NCBI GenBank assembly: GCA_004193285.1 | Contig: SECP01000044.1 | Coordinates: 17,069-81,068 of the forward strand | Direction: 5' to 3' | Source of the DNA: Myxococcales bacterium | GTDB taxonomy: Bacteria; Myxococcota_A; Polyangia; Polyangiales; Polyangiaceae | DNA: 64,000 bases | Shown: in pieces, positions 55,148 to 62,696 of the stretch | How the letters are laid out: every line of letters begins with the position of its first letter | Position numbering within the stretch: the stretch's first letter is position 1 | Program-made: the position numbers and the translations under genes | Notes under the pieces: model-generated | Seen by the model: the letters and a program-made list of their open reading frames with translations, nothing else | Database searches by the model: none | What the model was told of the DNA's origin: nothing

Positions 55148-56230
55148 GTGTCCGCACGTAGCGAGCTTCTGAACTCACGGCGCATCGTCATCAAGGTCGG
55201 CTCCAAAGCGCTGGCTGGCGATGTGGACCTGCAGCGGAAGTTCGCCGAGGAGCTGGCCGGCTTGGCCCAGCCGAAACGCGGCTTCGTCATCGTCACGAGC
55301 GGCGCGATCGCGTTCGGGATGAGCCGGCTCGGCTACCGGACGCGCCCCAAGGAGACGGGCAAGCTGCAAGCCGCGGCCGCGGCCGGCCAGAGCGTGCTGA
55401 TGCGCAGGTGGGACGAAGCCTTCAGCGCGGTCGGGCTGACCGTCGCGCAGGTGCTGCTCACGCACGACGACTTGGCGGACCGTGAGCGCGTGAACAACGC
55501 GCGTGATGCGTTCGCGGAGCTGCTGGAGGCGGGCGCCATCCCGGTCGTCAACGAGAACGACACCGTCTCGACGGCCGAGATCCGCCTGGACAACGACCAG
55601 CTCGCGGCCATGGTCGCGCCGCTCGTCTCCGCCGACCTGCTCGTCCTGTGCACGGACGTGGAAGGCGTGCTGGACAAGAACGGCAAGCGCATCTCCGTGA
55701 TGAGCGATCAAGCCGAGCTCGGCACCGTCGTGCAAACCGGCGCGCGGCTCGGCAGCGGCGGCATCCACAGCAAGCTGGACGCCGCGAACAAGGCTTGTCA
55801 CTCCGGGGCGTCCGTCGTGATCGCCTCGGCGGCGCGCCCGAACGTCATTCGGGACATCGTCGCGGGGGAGGATGTCGGCACGCTGGTCCCGCGCCGCGCC
55901 GCGCTGCGCGCCCGACAACACTGGATTGCCTACACGCTGCGCCCGCGCGGAGCCGTCTTGGTGGACGCTGGCGCCGAAAAAGCGCTGCGCGGCGGTAAAA
56001 GCAGCTTGTTACCCGTCGGAGTGCTCGGAGTGCGCGGCGAGTTCAACGTGGGCGACGCGGTGAAGCTGGTCGGCCCCGATGGCGCGGAAATTGGTCGTGG
56101 TCTCACGAGGTTGGGCGCGCTGGACGTAGCGCGCGCCGCCGGCAAGCCTCTCACCGAGCTAGAGCTCGCGTTTCCGGGAGATGCCAAAGAGCTCGTGGTC
56201 GTTCACAAGGACGACTTGGTGCTGAGTTGA
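55148..56230 (+). CDS. proB: Glutamate 5-kinase (proline biosynthesis)
   Basis: 360 residues, GTG start, close to the usual ~367. Amino-acid-kinase core: RRIVIKVGSKALAG (ATP-binding), VIVTSGAIAFGM, PVVNENDTVSTAEIRLDNDQLAAMV (glutamate site) and CTDVEGVLDKNG; TGARLGSGGIHSKLDAA is the conserved kinase motif. A PUA domain (about 275-350) is present at the C-terminus. It makes gamma-glutamyl phosphate in the cytoplasm, the first step to proline. proA and proC are not in the window. Confidence 0.96.
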   Translation: MSARSELLNSRRIVIKVGSKALAGDVDLQRKFAEELAGLAQPKRGFVIVTSGAIAFGMSRLGYRTRPKETGKLQAAAAAGQSVLMRRWDEAFSAVGLTVAQVLLTHDDLADRERVNNARDAFAELLEAGAIPVVNENDTVSTAEIRLDNDQLAAMVAPLVSADLLVLCTDVEGVLDKNGKRISVMSDQAELGTVVQTGARLGSGGIHSKLDAANKACHSGASVVIASAARPNVIRDIVAGEDVGTLVPRRAALRARQHWIAYTLRPRGAVLVDAGAEKALRGGKSSLLPVGVLGVRGEFNVGDAVKLVGPDGAEIGRGLTRLGALDVARAAGKPLTELELAFPGDAKELVVVHKDDLVLS

Positions 56231-56315
56231 GCTGAAGCGCACATCAACGCACCTTCTCCAAAATCGCAGCCAAGATTATTCTGCGTTCGGTGTCGGAACT
56301 TCCCGCACGCGACGG

Positions 56316-57194
56316 TTGTCCAAGCATGCCTCCGCCCATGGGGTACCCGACTTGAGCAAGTGGAGCCCGTTCGCGGGGGTCGTGTGCTTTTTGGGGCTCG
56401 CGCTGGGGCAGCTCGGTTGCGCGGGGCTGCCGTTCGTCGGCAAGGCGCCGGCGCCAGCGCCTCGGCCCGCGTCGGCGCCGACCCCCAGCCTGCCTCCGTC
56501 CCTCGAGCTGCCGTTCGTCCTCAGCAGCAAGGACGACTTCGTGGTGCGGCTCGTCATCGGCAGCGTCACCTGCTCCGGCGCGCTCATCGACAGCGACCGG
56601 GTGCTCACCGCCCACCACTGCATCTCCGCGCGCTCCTCCCAGGGGGAGATGTTGCCGCGCGACGTGAAGGCCGAGCAGATTCGAGTCGAGCTCGGGGGCG
56701 AAGATTTGCCGTGGGGGGAAGCGGGCGTGCGCGCCATCGTCGCGCCCACGTGCGGCTACGCCGCCGGCGACGGTGACATCGCCATTTTGGTCCTGGATCG
56801 CCCGCTCGTCGGCATGGAGACACGCGGCGCTCGCATCGACGCGCCGCCGTCGTTGAAAGAGACCATCACGCCGATCGGCTTCGGCCGCTGCACCCTGTCT
56901 ACGGACGCGCTCCACCGCCGCAAGCGCGCTCTCGCCAACATCGACACCGTTTCGGACGCGAGGTTCCGCGCTACCGCGTCGATTTGCCCGGGTGATTCGG
57001 GCGGTCCGGTCATGAGCGATTCGGGCGAGGTGCTCGGAGTCATTTCTGCCGCGGTCATGGATTCGGACGAGCGCACGGTGGGTCGTGCGGAGTTCACGCG
57101 GCTGGACCGCTTCCGCGCCTTGTTCGCGCGCGCCGCCGCCGTCGCCCGCGGCCAAAGCCCCGCCGAGCTCCCGCCGGTGGACTGCTCGCGCTGA
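56316..57194 (+). CDS. Trypsin-like (S1) serine protease lipoprotein
   Basis: 292 residues from TTG 56316, or 280 from the TTG at 56352 (MSKWSPF...), which places the signal sequence better. Lipobox LGQLGC. Catalytic triad visible: His in VLTAHHCI, Asp in GDIAILVLD and Ser in SICPGDSGGPVMS, with the S1 order preserved. Anchored in an envelope membrane, so probably processes extracytoplasmic proteins. Followed by the signal-peptidase-like gene after 62 bases, in the same direction. Confidence 0.9.
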   Translation: MSKHASAHGVPDLSKWSPFAGVVCFLGLALGQLGCAGLPFVGKAPAPAPRPASAPTPSLPPSLELPFVLSSKDDFVVRLVIGSVTCSGALIDSDRVLTAHHCISARSSQGEMLPRDVKAEQIRVELGGEDLPWGEAGVRAIVAPTCGYAAGDGDIAILVLDRPLVGMETRGARIDAPPSLKETITPIGFGRCTLSTDALHRRKRALANIDTVSDARFRATASICPGDSGGPVMSDSGEVLGVISAAVMDSDERTVGRAEFTRLDRFRALFARAAAVARGQSPAELPPVDCSR

Positions 57195-57256
57195 GCCAAG
57201 GTCGCACAAAAGCGCGGCCCGCGCGGCGCATGGGCTAGACTCCGAGGTCCGGCCTC

Positions 57257-57904
57257 ATGCGCAAATTGCTTCGGTTTCTGTTCTGGGTCGCGCTGGTCGT
57301 CGGCATCGTCATCGGCGTGCTGCGCATCACCGCGATTCGCTGGTGGCGCGTGCCGCACGACGACCCGTACCTGACCGCGTCCGTCTCCCCCAGCCTACGC
57401 CCCGGTGATCTCATCGTTCTGTGGCGGCTCACGCGCCCCGGGTTCGGCGACCTCGTGATGTGCCCGGAGCCCGGGCACCCGGAGCGCTCCACCATCGGGC
57501 GAATCGTCGGCGAGCAGCGCGACGAGCTGGTGGTGGCCGGGGCGAGCATCACCATCAACCGCAAACGGCAGACGGACGAAGGCAACTGCACCCAGCGCAC
57601 CTTCAAGGAGCGCGCGCCCACGAGCGGCGCGGAAGTGGAGCAAAACTGCTCGCTGGAAGAGCTGGGCGGCGGCCTTCACATGCGGGGGGACGTGCCGAGC
57701 CTGGTCACGACCCCACCCGCCGAGGTGAAGACGACAGTGCCCCAGGGCATGGTCTGGCTGGTCAGCGACAACCGTCTCTTCCCCTACGACTCGCGGGACT
57801 TCGGCCCGGTGCCGCGGGAGACCTGCAGCGAGACCGTCGTCTTTCGCCTGGTAGGCGCCGGCGGCTTTTTCGATTCCAGCACCCGAAACCAGTACATCCG
57901 CTAA
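57257..57904 (+). CDS. Signal peptidase I-like (S26) protein lacking the expected catalytic Lys
   Basis: 215 residues. One membrane helix (about 6-24). Box B is ASVSPSLRPGDLIVL, with Ser42 aligning to the catalytic serine. Box D should read K-R-[VI]-[VI]-G, but here it is IGRIVGEQRDELVV, so the general-base Lys is Gly81. Box E is largely intact (SDNRLFPYDSRDFGPVP). It may be inactive, use another lysine (for example Lys103 region NRKRQ), or have a changed mechanism. Follows the S1 protease. Confidence 0.82.
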   Translation: MRKLLRFLFWVALVVGIVIGVLRITAIRWWRVPHDDPYLTASVSPSLRPGDLIVLWRLTRPGFGDLVMCPEPGHPERSTIGRIVGEQRDELVVAGASITINRKRQTDEGNCTQRTFKERAPTSGAEVEQNCSLEELGGGLHMRGDVPSLVTTPPAEVKTTVPQGMVWLVSDNRLFPYDSRDFGPVPRETCSETVVFRLVGAGGFFDSSTRNQYIR

Positions 57905-57956
57905 CCGGCCGGGAGCCGCCTCACGACAACGTTTTGCCGATCGCGGAAGCGGGAGT

Positions 57957-58958
57957 ATGAAAAGACCGCTCATGGCGCTCGGATCGCTGGATGTCGGGAT
58001 CGTCTGCGGCCGCTGCGACGCCTTCAACCCCATGGGTGCGGCGACTTGCAGCAGCTGCGGGCACGACATCACGCTCGTGTCGGCCGATAAGCCGGCTTCC
58101 CATCCGGGCGAAATTGTTGGAGGCTTCGGGACTGCGAGGGAGCTCCTCGCAACCTCGAGCATCGAGGAGGAGCGGATGGATCAAGCCAGGTATTACGTCT
58201 GCGAGTCGTGCCAGACCCCCGTGCCGAGTGGGCACAAGTTCTGCGGTCGCTGCGGCACCCCCGTGCCGGAGGCGATGATGCACCTGCACGCGGAGTTCTA
58301 CGGGGACATGCAGGATCCGGCGAAAGCGCGCCTGATCCTGATCCGCGGCGAGGGCATGGATGGCCTCTCATATCACCTCAAGGCGGACCAGCACCTGCTC
58401 GGTCGCCAGGGGCAGCTCGAGTTCCCGGATGATCAGTTCATCTCGCCCAAGCACGCGAATTTCTTCTACCGCGACAACCGCTTGGTCGTGCGCGACGAAG
58501 GCTCGCTGAACGGCATCTACTTTCGCATCCGCGGCTCCGTGGAGATCAGCCCCGGCGATCAGATCGTCGTCGGCGAGCAGGTGTTCCGTCTGGACCCGAC
58601 GCCCAAGGCCTCCGACGGCGCGGACCCGGATGGCACGTTCTTCTACTCTTCGCCCAAGTACCCGAGCGCGTTCCGCCTGAACCAGCTGCTGGAAGGTGGC
58701 TCCATCGGGATGACGATTTGCGCGCGCGGCAACTCGCTGCAAATCGGCCGTGAAGACGGCGATCTCAACTTCCCCGGGGACATGTTCATGTCCGCCAAGC
58801 ACGCCACGGTGGAGGAAAAAGACGGCAAGTTCCTCCTCACTGATTTCGACAGCCGCAACGGCACCTACCTGCGGCTGAAGGCGGAGCGCGCGCTGGACCA
58901 CGGCGACTACGTGTTCATCGGCAAGAAGCTGCTGCGCGTCGAGCTCAACGCCAACTAG
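57957..58958 (+). CDS. Protein with two zinc ribbons and two FHA domains
   Basis: 333 residues. Two zinc ribbons: Cys17/20/31/34 and Cys82/85/96/99. Two FHA domains: about 125-215 with HLLGRQGQLEFPDDQFISPK and GSLNGIYFR, and about 235-330 with LQIGREDGDLNFPGDMFMS and SRNGTYLR, each showing the Arg, Ser/His and Asn that bind phospho-Thr. This arrangement is common in myxobacterial Ser/Thr-kinase signalling; it likely recognises phosphorylated partners, perhaps of the CHASE kinase. No membrane segment. Confidence 0.88.
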   Translation: MKRPLMALGSLDVGIVCGRCDAFNPMGAATCSSCGHDITLVSADKPASHPGEIVGGFGTARELLATSSIEEERMDQARYYVCESCQTPVPSGHKFCGRCGTPVPEAMMHLHAEFYGDMQDPAKARLILIRGEGMDGLSYHLKADQHLLGRQGQLEFPDDQFISPKHANFFYRDNRLVVRDEGSLNGIYFRIRGSVEISPGDQIVVGEQVFRLDPTPKASDGADPDGTFFYSSPKYPSAFRLNQLLEGGSIGMTICARGNSLQIGREDGDLNFPGDMFMSAKHATVEEKDGKFLLTDFDSRNGTYLRLKAERALDHGDYVFIGKKLLRVELNAN

Positions 58959-59110
58959 GCGTCTCTCAGGGGTAGGCCCGGTTACGGGCGCGCCAGCAGG
59001 CGCGCCCACCGCGCCGTACGTCGCGCGGACACCGCGCGGAAATCACGAGCGCGCCACGCTGCGCTCGTGAGCTGCGCTCTCTCCTTCCCCCTTCGGCGGC
59101 AGGCCCCGCC

Positions 59111-59950
59111 GTGAGTCGCTTCGCGATCCGGCACCGCACCACGTACCGCTACACGTTGCCGGTCGCGTTCGCGCCGCACGTCGTGCGCCTCACGCCGCGC
59201 GCGGAGGCCGCGCAGTGCCTGAGCCGCCAGCTCGTCGTCACGCCGACTCCTCTCGCGATCGTGGACGAGACGGACGAGCACGGCAACGCCTTCAGCCGGC
59301 TCTCTTTCGGCCCCGCGCTCGCGACCGAGCTCGTCGTCGACAGCCAGCTCGTCGTCGAGACCAAGGCGCCCCCCGAGCTCGGCTCCGCGCCCCCGCTCGC
59401 CGCCCTGCCTTGGCCCGCGCCGCCGCGAGACTCGCTCGCGCTCTTCCGCGCTACCGAGCCGGACCCGGGCGTCTCCTCCCTCGCCCGCGAGCTCTCGAAC
59501 CAAGTCGGCGGGGCGCCCCTCGCCTTCTTCGAGCGCCTCTGCCGTTACCTCTACGACCACATCGAGCGCGGCCTACGTCTGGAAGGCGCCGCGCAGACGC
59601 CTCAGCAAACCCTCGCCACGCGCCGCGGCGCGTGCCGAGACCTCACCGTGCTGTACCTCGCGGTGTGCCGTGCGCTCGGCGTCGCGGGCCGCTTCGTCAG
59701 CGGCTACCAAGGCGAAGAGGCAACGCCGGATGGACAGCGCCACCTCCACGCGTGGCCGGAGGTCTTCGTCCCCGAGCTGGGCTGGCTCGGCTGGGATCCG
59801 ACGCATGGCGTGCGCACCGGCGCCGGACACGTCGCGCTCTGCGTCGCTCCTCTGCAGGCCGGTACGCTACCCATCGAAGGCGGCTACTACTTCAGCGGCT
59901 CGAGCATCACCTCTACCCTGGACTACTCGATCACGTTCGAGCCCGCGTGA
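59111..59950 (+). CDS. Cytoplasmic transglutaminase-like protein
   Basis: 279 residues, GTG start. N-terminal bacterial transglutaminase-like beta domain (about 1-90, HRTTYRYTLPVAFAPHVVRL), then the catalytic core with Cys175 in RRGACRDLTVLYLA, His213 in HLHAWPEVFV and Asp229 in GWDPTHG. Typical of the bacterial transglutaminase family often called 'protease-like'. No signal peptide, in contrast to the secreted transglutaminase at 29876. Role unknown. Confidence 0.9.
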   Translation: MSRFAIRHRTTYRYTLPVAFAPHVVRLTPRAEAAQCLSRQLVVTPTPLAIVDETDEHGNAFSRLSFGPALATELVVDSQLVVETKAPPELGSAPPLAALPWPAPPRDSLALFRATEPDPGVSSLARELSNQVGGAPLAFFERLCRYLYDHIERGLRLEGAAQTPQQTLATRRGACRDLTVLYLAVCRALGVAGRFVSGYQGEEATPDGQRHLHAWPEVFVPELGWLGWDPTHGVRTGAGHVALCVAPLQAGTLPIEGGYYFSGSSITSTLDYSITFEPA

Positions 59951-59968
59951 GCCGCACTCGAGATTTGC

Positions 59969-59989
59969 GCGATCGCCGGGTGCGATCGC
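59969..59989. terminator. Hairpin between convergent genes
   Basis: Perfect 7-bp stem GCGATCG (59969-59975) / CGATCGC (59983-59989) with loop CCGGGTG, located 18 bases after one stop and 19 before the convergent gene's stop. TTGGTCATT follows, which is not a strong T tract. Confidence 0.45.
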
Positions 59990-60007
59990 TTGGTCATTGA
60001 GGCTCGG

Positions 60008-60430
60008 CTACTCACCGCCGTAGCCGCCGGGATCGGGGCTGATGCTGGTGGAGCCGCCCGGCGGCGTGCTCACGTTCGAGACGCAGCACACCGCGTCCGC
60101 AGCGCAGCTCGAGACCTGGCCCTGATACAGGTTGCCCCAGCACTTGGCGCCAAGCGGCAAGCAAGTGCCGAGCTCCTCGGGACCGCAGCGCGTCGGCGGG
60201 AGCGGCTCTGGGAGCGGTGGCTCGACGTCCAGATCCAAGTCTGTCGGTGGATTCGTCGGCTCCGCGGGTGGTGGCGCCGGCGGTGGCCGAGGCGAGGGCT
60301 GCGCGCTACCGGCGACCGGCGCGTCATCCCCCAGGCTCACGTCGCGGCTGCTGCAGGCCAGCAGCGTAGCCGCAGCGAGCAGCGCGTGACGCGCCGCCAA
60401 GTGGCTCCGAACAGGACTCACGGCTCGCAT
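60008..60430 (-). CDS. Small Cys-containing lipoprotein
   Basis: 140 residues from ATG 60430. Signal sequence with lipobox TLLAC. A Pro-rich linker (PRPPPAPPPAEPTNPPT) is followed by six Cys in the last 60 residues (TRCGPEELGTC..KCWG..SCAADAVCC), which suggests disulfide bonding. Its start overlaps the end of the anti-sigma-like gene by 13 bases, so it is the last gene of the second ECF operon. Confidence 0.7.
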   Translation of the reverse strand: MRAVSPVRSHLAARHALLAAATLLACSSRDVSLGDDAPVAGSAQPSPRPPPAPPPAEPTNPPTDLDLDVEPPLPEPLPPTRCGPEELGTCLPLGAKCWGNLYQGQVSSCAADAVCCVSNVSTPPGGSTSISPDPGGYGGE

Positions 60431-61092
60431 GCAGCCTCGACTCGCGCAGCATACGGGGAGCCCGGGTAGCGCGCCTGAAAATCCGCGCGCAAGGCCGAAC
60501 GTGCCTCCGGGCGCGCAGCGCCGCAACGAGCGATGACGCGCGCTCCTTCGCGCTCCTGAATCAAGGTGCCGCGCGGGTAGCGCCGCTCGTGCTCGTCCGC
60601 GAGCGCGAGCGCGCGGCTCGCGTCCCCTCGCCGGAGCGCGCGCTGGAGCTCCGCGATGAGCGCGACCTCGCTGGGCCCTTCCGAGTTTCGTGACGGTGAG
60701 CGGGAGCTCGCCCGCGCGGAGCTGGCCGTCGCGACGGAGGGCGGGACAGAGGGCGCGACAGAGGGCGCGATGACGACGGTCGACTCGTGCGGCGGCTCGG
60801 GGCCATCAGGCGGCAAGGACGAGGCCGTCGCCGTGGACCGCGTCGGCCTCACCTCGGCGTGGGGTGGGAGCGAGCGCGATTGAAACCAAAGGGCGCCGAG
60901 CAGAGCGAGCCCGGCCCCGCTCGCCAAAAGTCGCTTCGAAGTGGCCCGGCGCGGCGGGGGCGCCGTCGGCTCCGCCATGCGCTCGGAGAGGCGTCGCCGA
61001 ATGCGCTCTCGGGCGGCGCGGTCTGGCTGCGTCTCGGCTCGGGTCAGCGCGAGCAGCCGCTCGAGCTCTTGGTCCGCGTCTGGCTCGCTCAT
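60418..61092 (-). CDS. Putative membrane anti-sigma-like protein
   Basis: 224 residues from ATG 61092. N-terminal acidic, helical segment (about 1-40) of anti-sigma type, no HxxxCxxC motif, one membrane helix (about 54-70), then a Pro/Ser/Ala linker and a C-terminal TPR-like helical domain (about 150-220). It overlaps the sigma gene by 4 bases (61089-61092). Anti-sigma activity is inferred from position only. Confidence 0.65.
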   Translation of the reverse strand: MSEPDADQELERLLALTRAETQPDRAARERIRRRLSERMAEPTAPPPRRATSKRLLASGAGLALLGALWFQSRSLPPHAEVRPTRSTATASSLPPDGPEPPHESTVVIAPSVAPSVPPSVATASSARASSRSPSRNSEGPSEVALIAELQRALRRGDASRALALADEHERRYPRGTLIQEREGARVIARCGAARPEARSALRADFQARYPGSPYAARVEAACEP

Positions 61093-61652
61093 GCGCTCAC
61101 CCTCCTTTGCAGCAGGTGCTGCGCCACCTTCTTCCGTAGCGCTTCGCGTGCCGCGCGCAGCCGCGAGTACACGGTGTTGGGGTTGCCACCGATGCAGCTG
61201 CAAATCTCCGCGACGCTGAGCTGCTCCACCTCCCCCAGCACGATGAGCTCGCGCTGCTCCTCCGACAGCTCGGACAGCAGCCGCAGCAAGAGCTCGCGGT
61301 CCTGGCGGTTGGCGGCGCGCTGCTCCGGATCCTCCCCGGACGAAGCGGGGCCGAGGCGCGGCTCGGATTCCGCGGGAACGAGCGGCGCCTGCTTGCGCCG
61401 GAAGCTCCGGCGGTAGCTGCGCACGCAGTTGGCCAAGATGCCGTAGACCCAGCTGCGAAGGGTGGTGCGCCCGTCGTACTCGCTCAGCCTGCGATGCAGC
61501 ACCAAGAATACCTCTTGCACCACGTCCTCCGTCGAATGCTCTGGCACCCCCAAGTGGCGGGCGTTGCGGTACACGAAGTCGAACATGTCTTCGTAGACGC
61601 GGTCGAAGCTCAACGAGGCCGGGGCCGGAGCGCTCACTTCGGAAGCGCTCAC
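61089..61652 (-). CDS. ECF-type RNA polymerase sigma factor
   Basis: 187 residues, GTG 61652 (GTG 61637 is an alternative). Region 2: DMFDFVYRNARHLGVPEHST and EDVVQEVFLVLHRRLSEYDG; region 4: LSEEQRELIVLGEVEQLSVA with GNPNTVYSRLRAARE helix-turn-helix. ECF length is normal. It overlaps the downstream anti-sigma-like gene and starts right after the upstream outer-membrane-like gene. Confidence 0.95.
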   Translation of the reverse strand: MSASEVSAPAPASLSFDRVYEDMFDFVYRNARHLGVPEHSTEDVVQEVFLVLHRRLSEYDGRTTLRSWVYGILANCVRSYRRSFRRKQAPLVPAESEPRLGPASSGEDPEQRAANRQDRELLLRLLSELSEEQRELIVLGEVEQLSVAEICSCIGGNPNTVYSRLRAAREALRKKVAQHLLQRRVSA

Positions 61653-61653
61653 C

Positions 61654-62643
61654 TCAGAACCTCACGAGCGCGCCCAGCCGCACCCCCAGCGACAGCGCCT
61701 CCGACCGCGCAACCGGCTGTGAGCGCACGACGAAGCTCTGCCGCGAGAGTGGGAACGCGGATTGCAGCTCCGCGCGCCACTCCAGAGCGCTCGGCGCGCG
61801 GAGCGAGACCGCGGCGGCTACGAGCGGCGCCAGCGCGGTGAGCGAGCCCGAGCGGCTGACGTCGAAGCCTTCGCCTTCTCCTCGAATCGACTCGGCGTGC
61901 ATGCCGGCGCAGAGGTCCAGCCGAAGCCGCACGCTTGCCGCCGGCGCAAAGCAACCGCGGGCGCCGAAGCTGAACGACCGGAGCTCGACGACGCTGCCAT
62001 CGCCCGTGGGGCGCCGCTGGGGCCAGCTGGCAAACGCGGACGCCAACACCGACCAGCGCTCGCCGACGCCGAGGCCGACCACGAGCGCCGCGCCGGGAGC
62101 GAGCTGCGGCAAGGTTCCGCGCTGCACCACGCCGAGCAAGCCGAGCCGAAGCTCGAGAGGGAGGATTCGCGGTGAGCGAGGCACAGGCGGGCGCGTCGCT
62201 CCGGTAGCGCGCTCGCTCCGTATCGGAGCCGCCGCGGGGGCTGGCGCGGATGGCGCGACTGGCTCGGCGCTGTCGCGCGGAGCCGGCGAGGGCGCGCCTT
62301 GCGGGACGGCGTCGAAGACGGCCATCGACGCGACCAGGGCCGCTGTCTCCGCCGCAGCCTGACAGCTCGATACCTCTACGCGACGCTGACCGAGCAGCTG
62401 CTCGCCGAGCCGCAGCGTGAGCAGCACCGCGAGCGAACCGTTGGCTCGTCGGACCTCGACCTGCCCACTGAGCTGCTGTAGCTCCGGCGGAGGCAGGAGC
62501 GCCTGCAGCTTGTCGGCGAAGGCTGGCTGGGCCCCTGCGCACGCTTCCCCCTTCCACTGCAGCGACGGCGCGCTCGCTCGGGCGACTCCGCTGGCGGAGA
62601 GCACCAGCAAGCCGAGCGTGATGAAGGCCCAAGCCCGGCGCAT
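61654..62643 (-). CDS. Exported outer-membrane-like protein of unknown function
   Basis: 329 residues. Signal peptide (about 3-24, ending GVARASA). A first part (about 30-110) is helical/beta mixed, followed by a Pro/Ala linker, then ~180 residues with alternating beta strands (ELRLGLLGVVQRGTLP, SLGVRLGALVRF at the end). The final strand ends in Phe, as required by outer-membrane assembly. Its stop is one base from the sigma start, so this gene and the sigma factor are co-transcribed. Confidence 0.68.
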   Translation of the reverse strand: MRRAWAFITLGLLVLSASGVARASAPSLQWKGEACAGAQPAFADKLQALLPPPELQQLSGQVEVRRANGSLAVLLTLRLGEQLLGQRRVEVSSCQAAAETAALVASMAVFDAVPQGAPSPAPRDSAEPVAPSAPAPAAAPIRSERATGATRPPVPRSPRILPLELRLGLLGVVQRGTLPQLAPGAALVVGLGVGERWSVLASAFASWPQRRPTGDGSVVELRSFSFGARGCFAPAASVRLRLDLCAGMHAESIRGEGEGFDVSRSGSLTALAPLVAAAVSLRAPSALEWRAELQSAFPLSRQSFVVRSQPVARSEALSLGVRLGALVRF

Positions 62644-62696
62644 GCCGGCAAGGAACGTAGGTCACTCGGGCGGAGCCGCGCAATGAATATTGCCTT

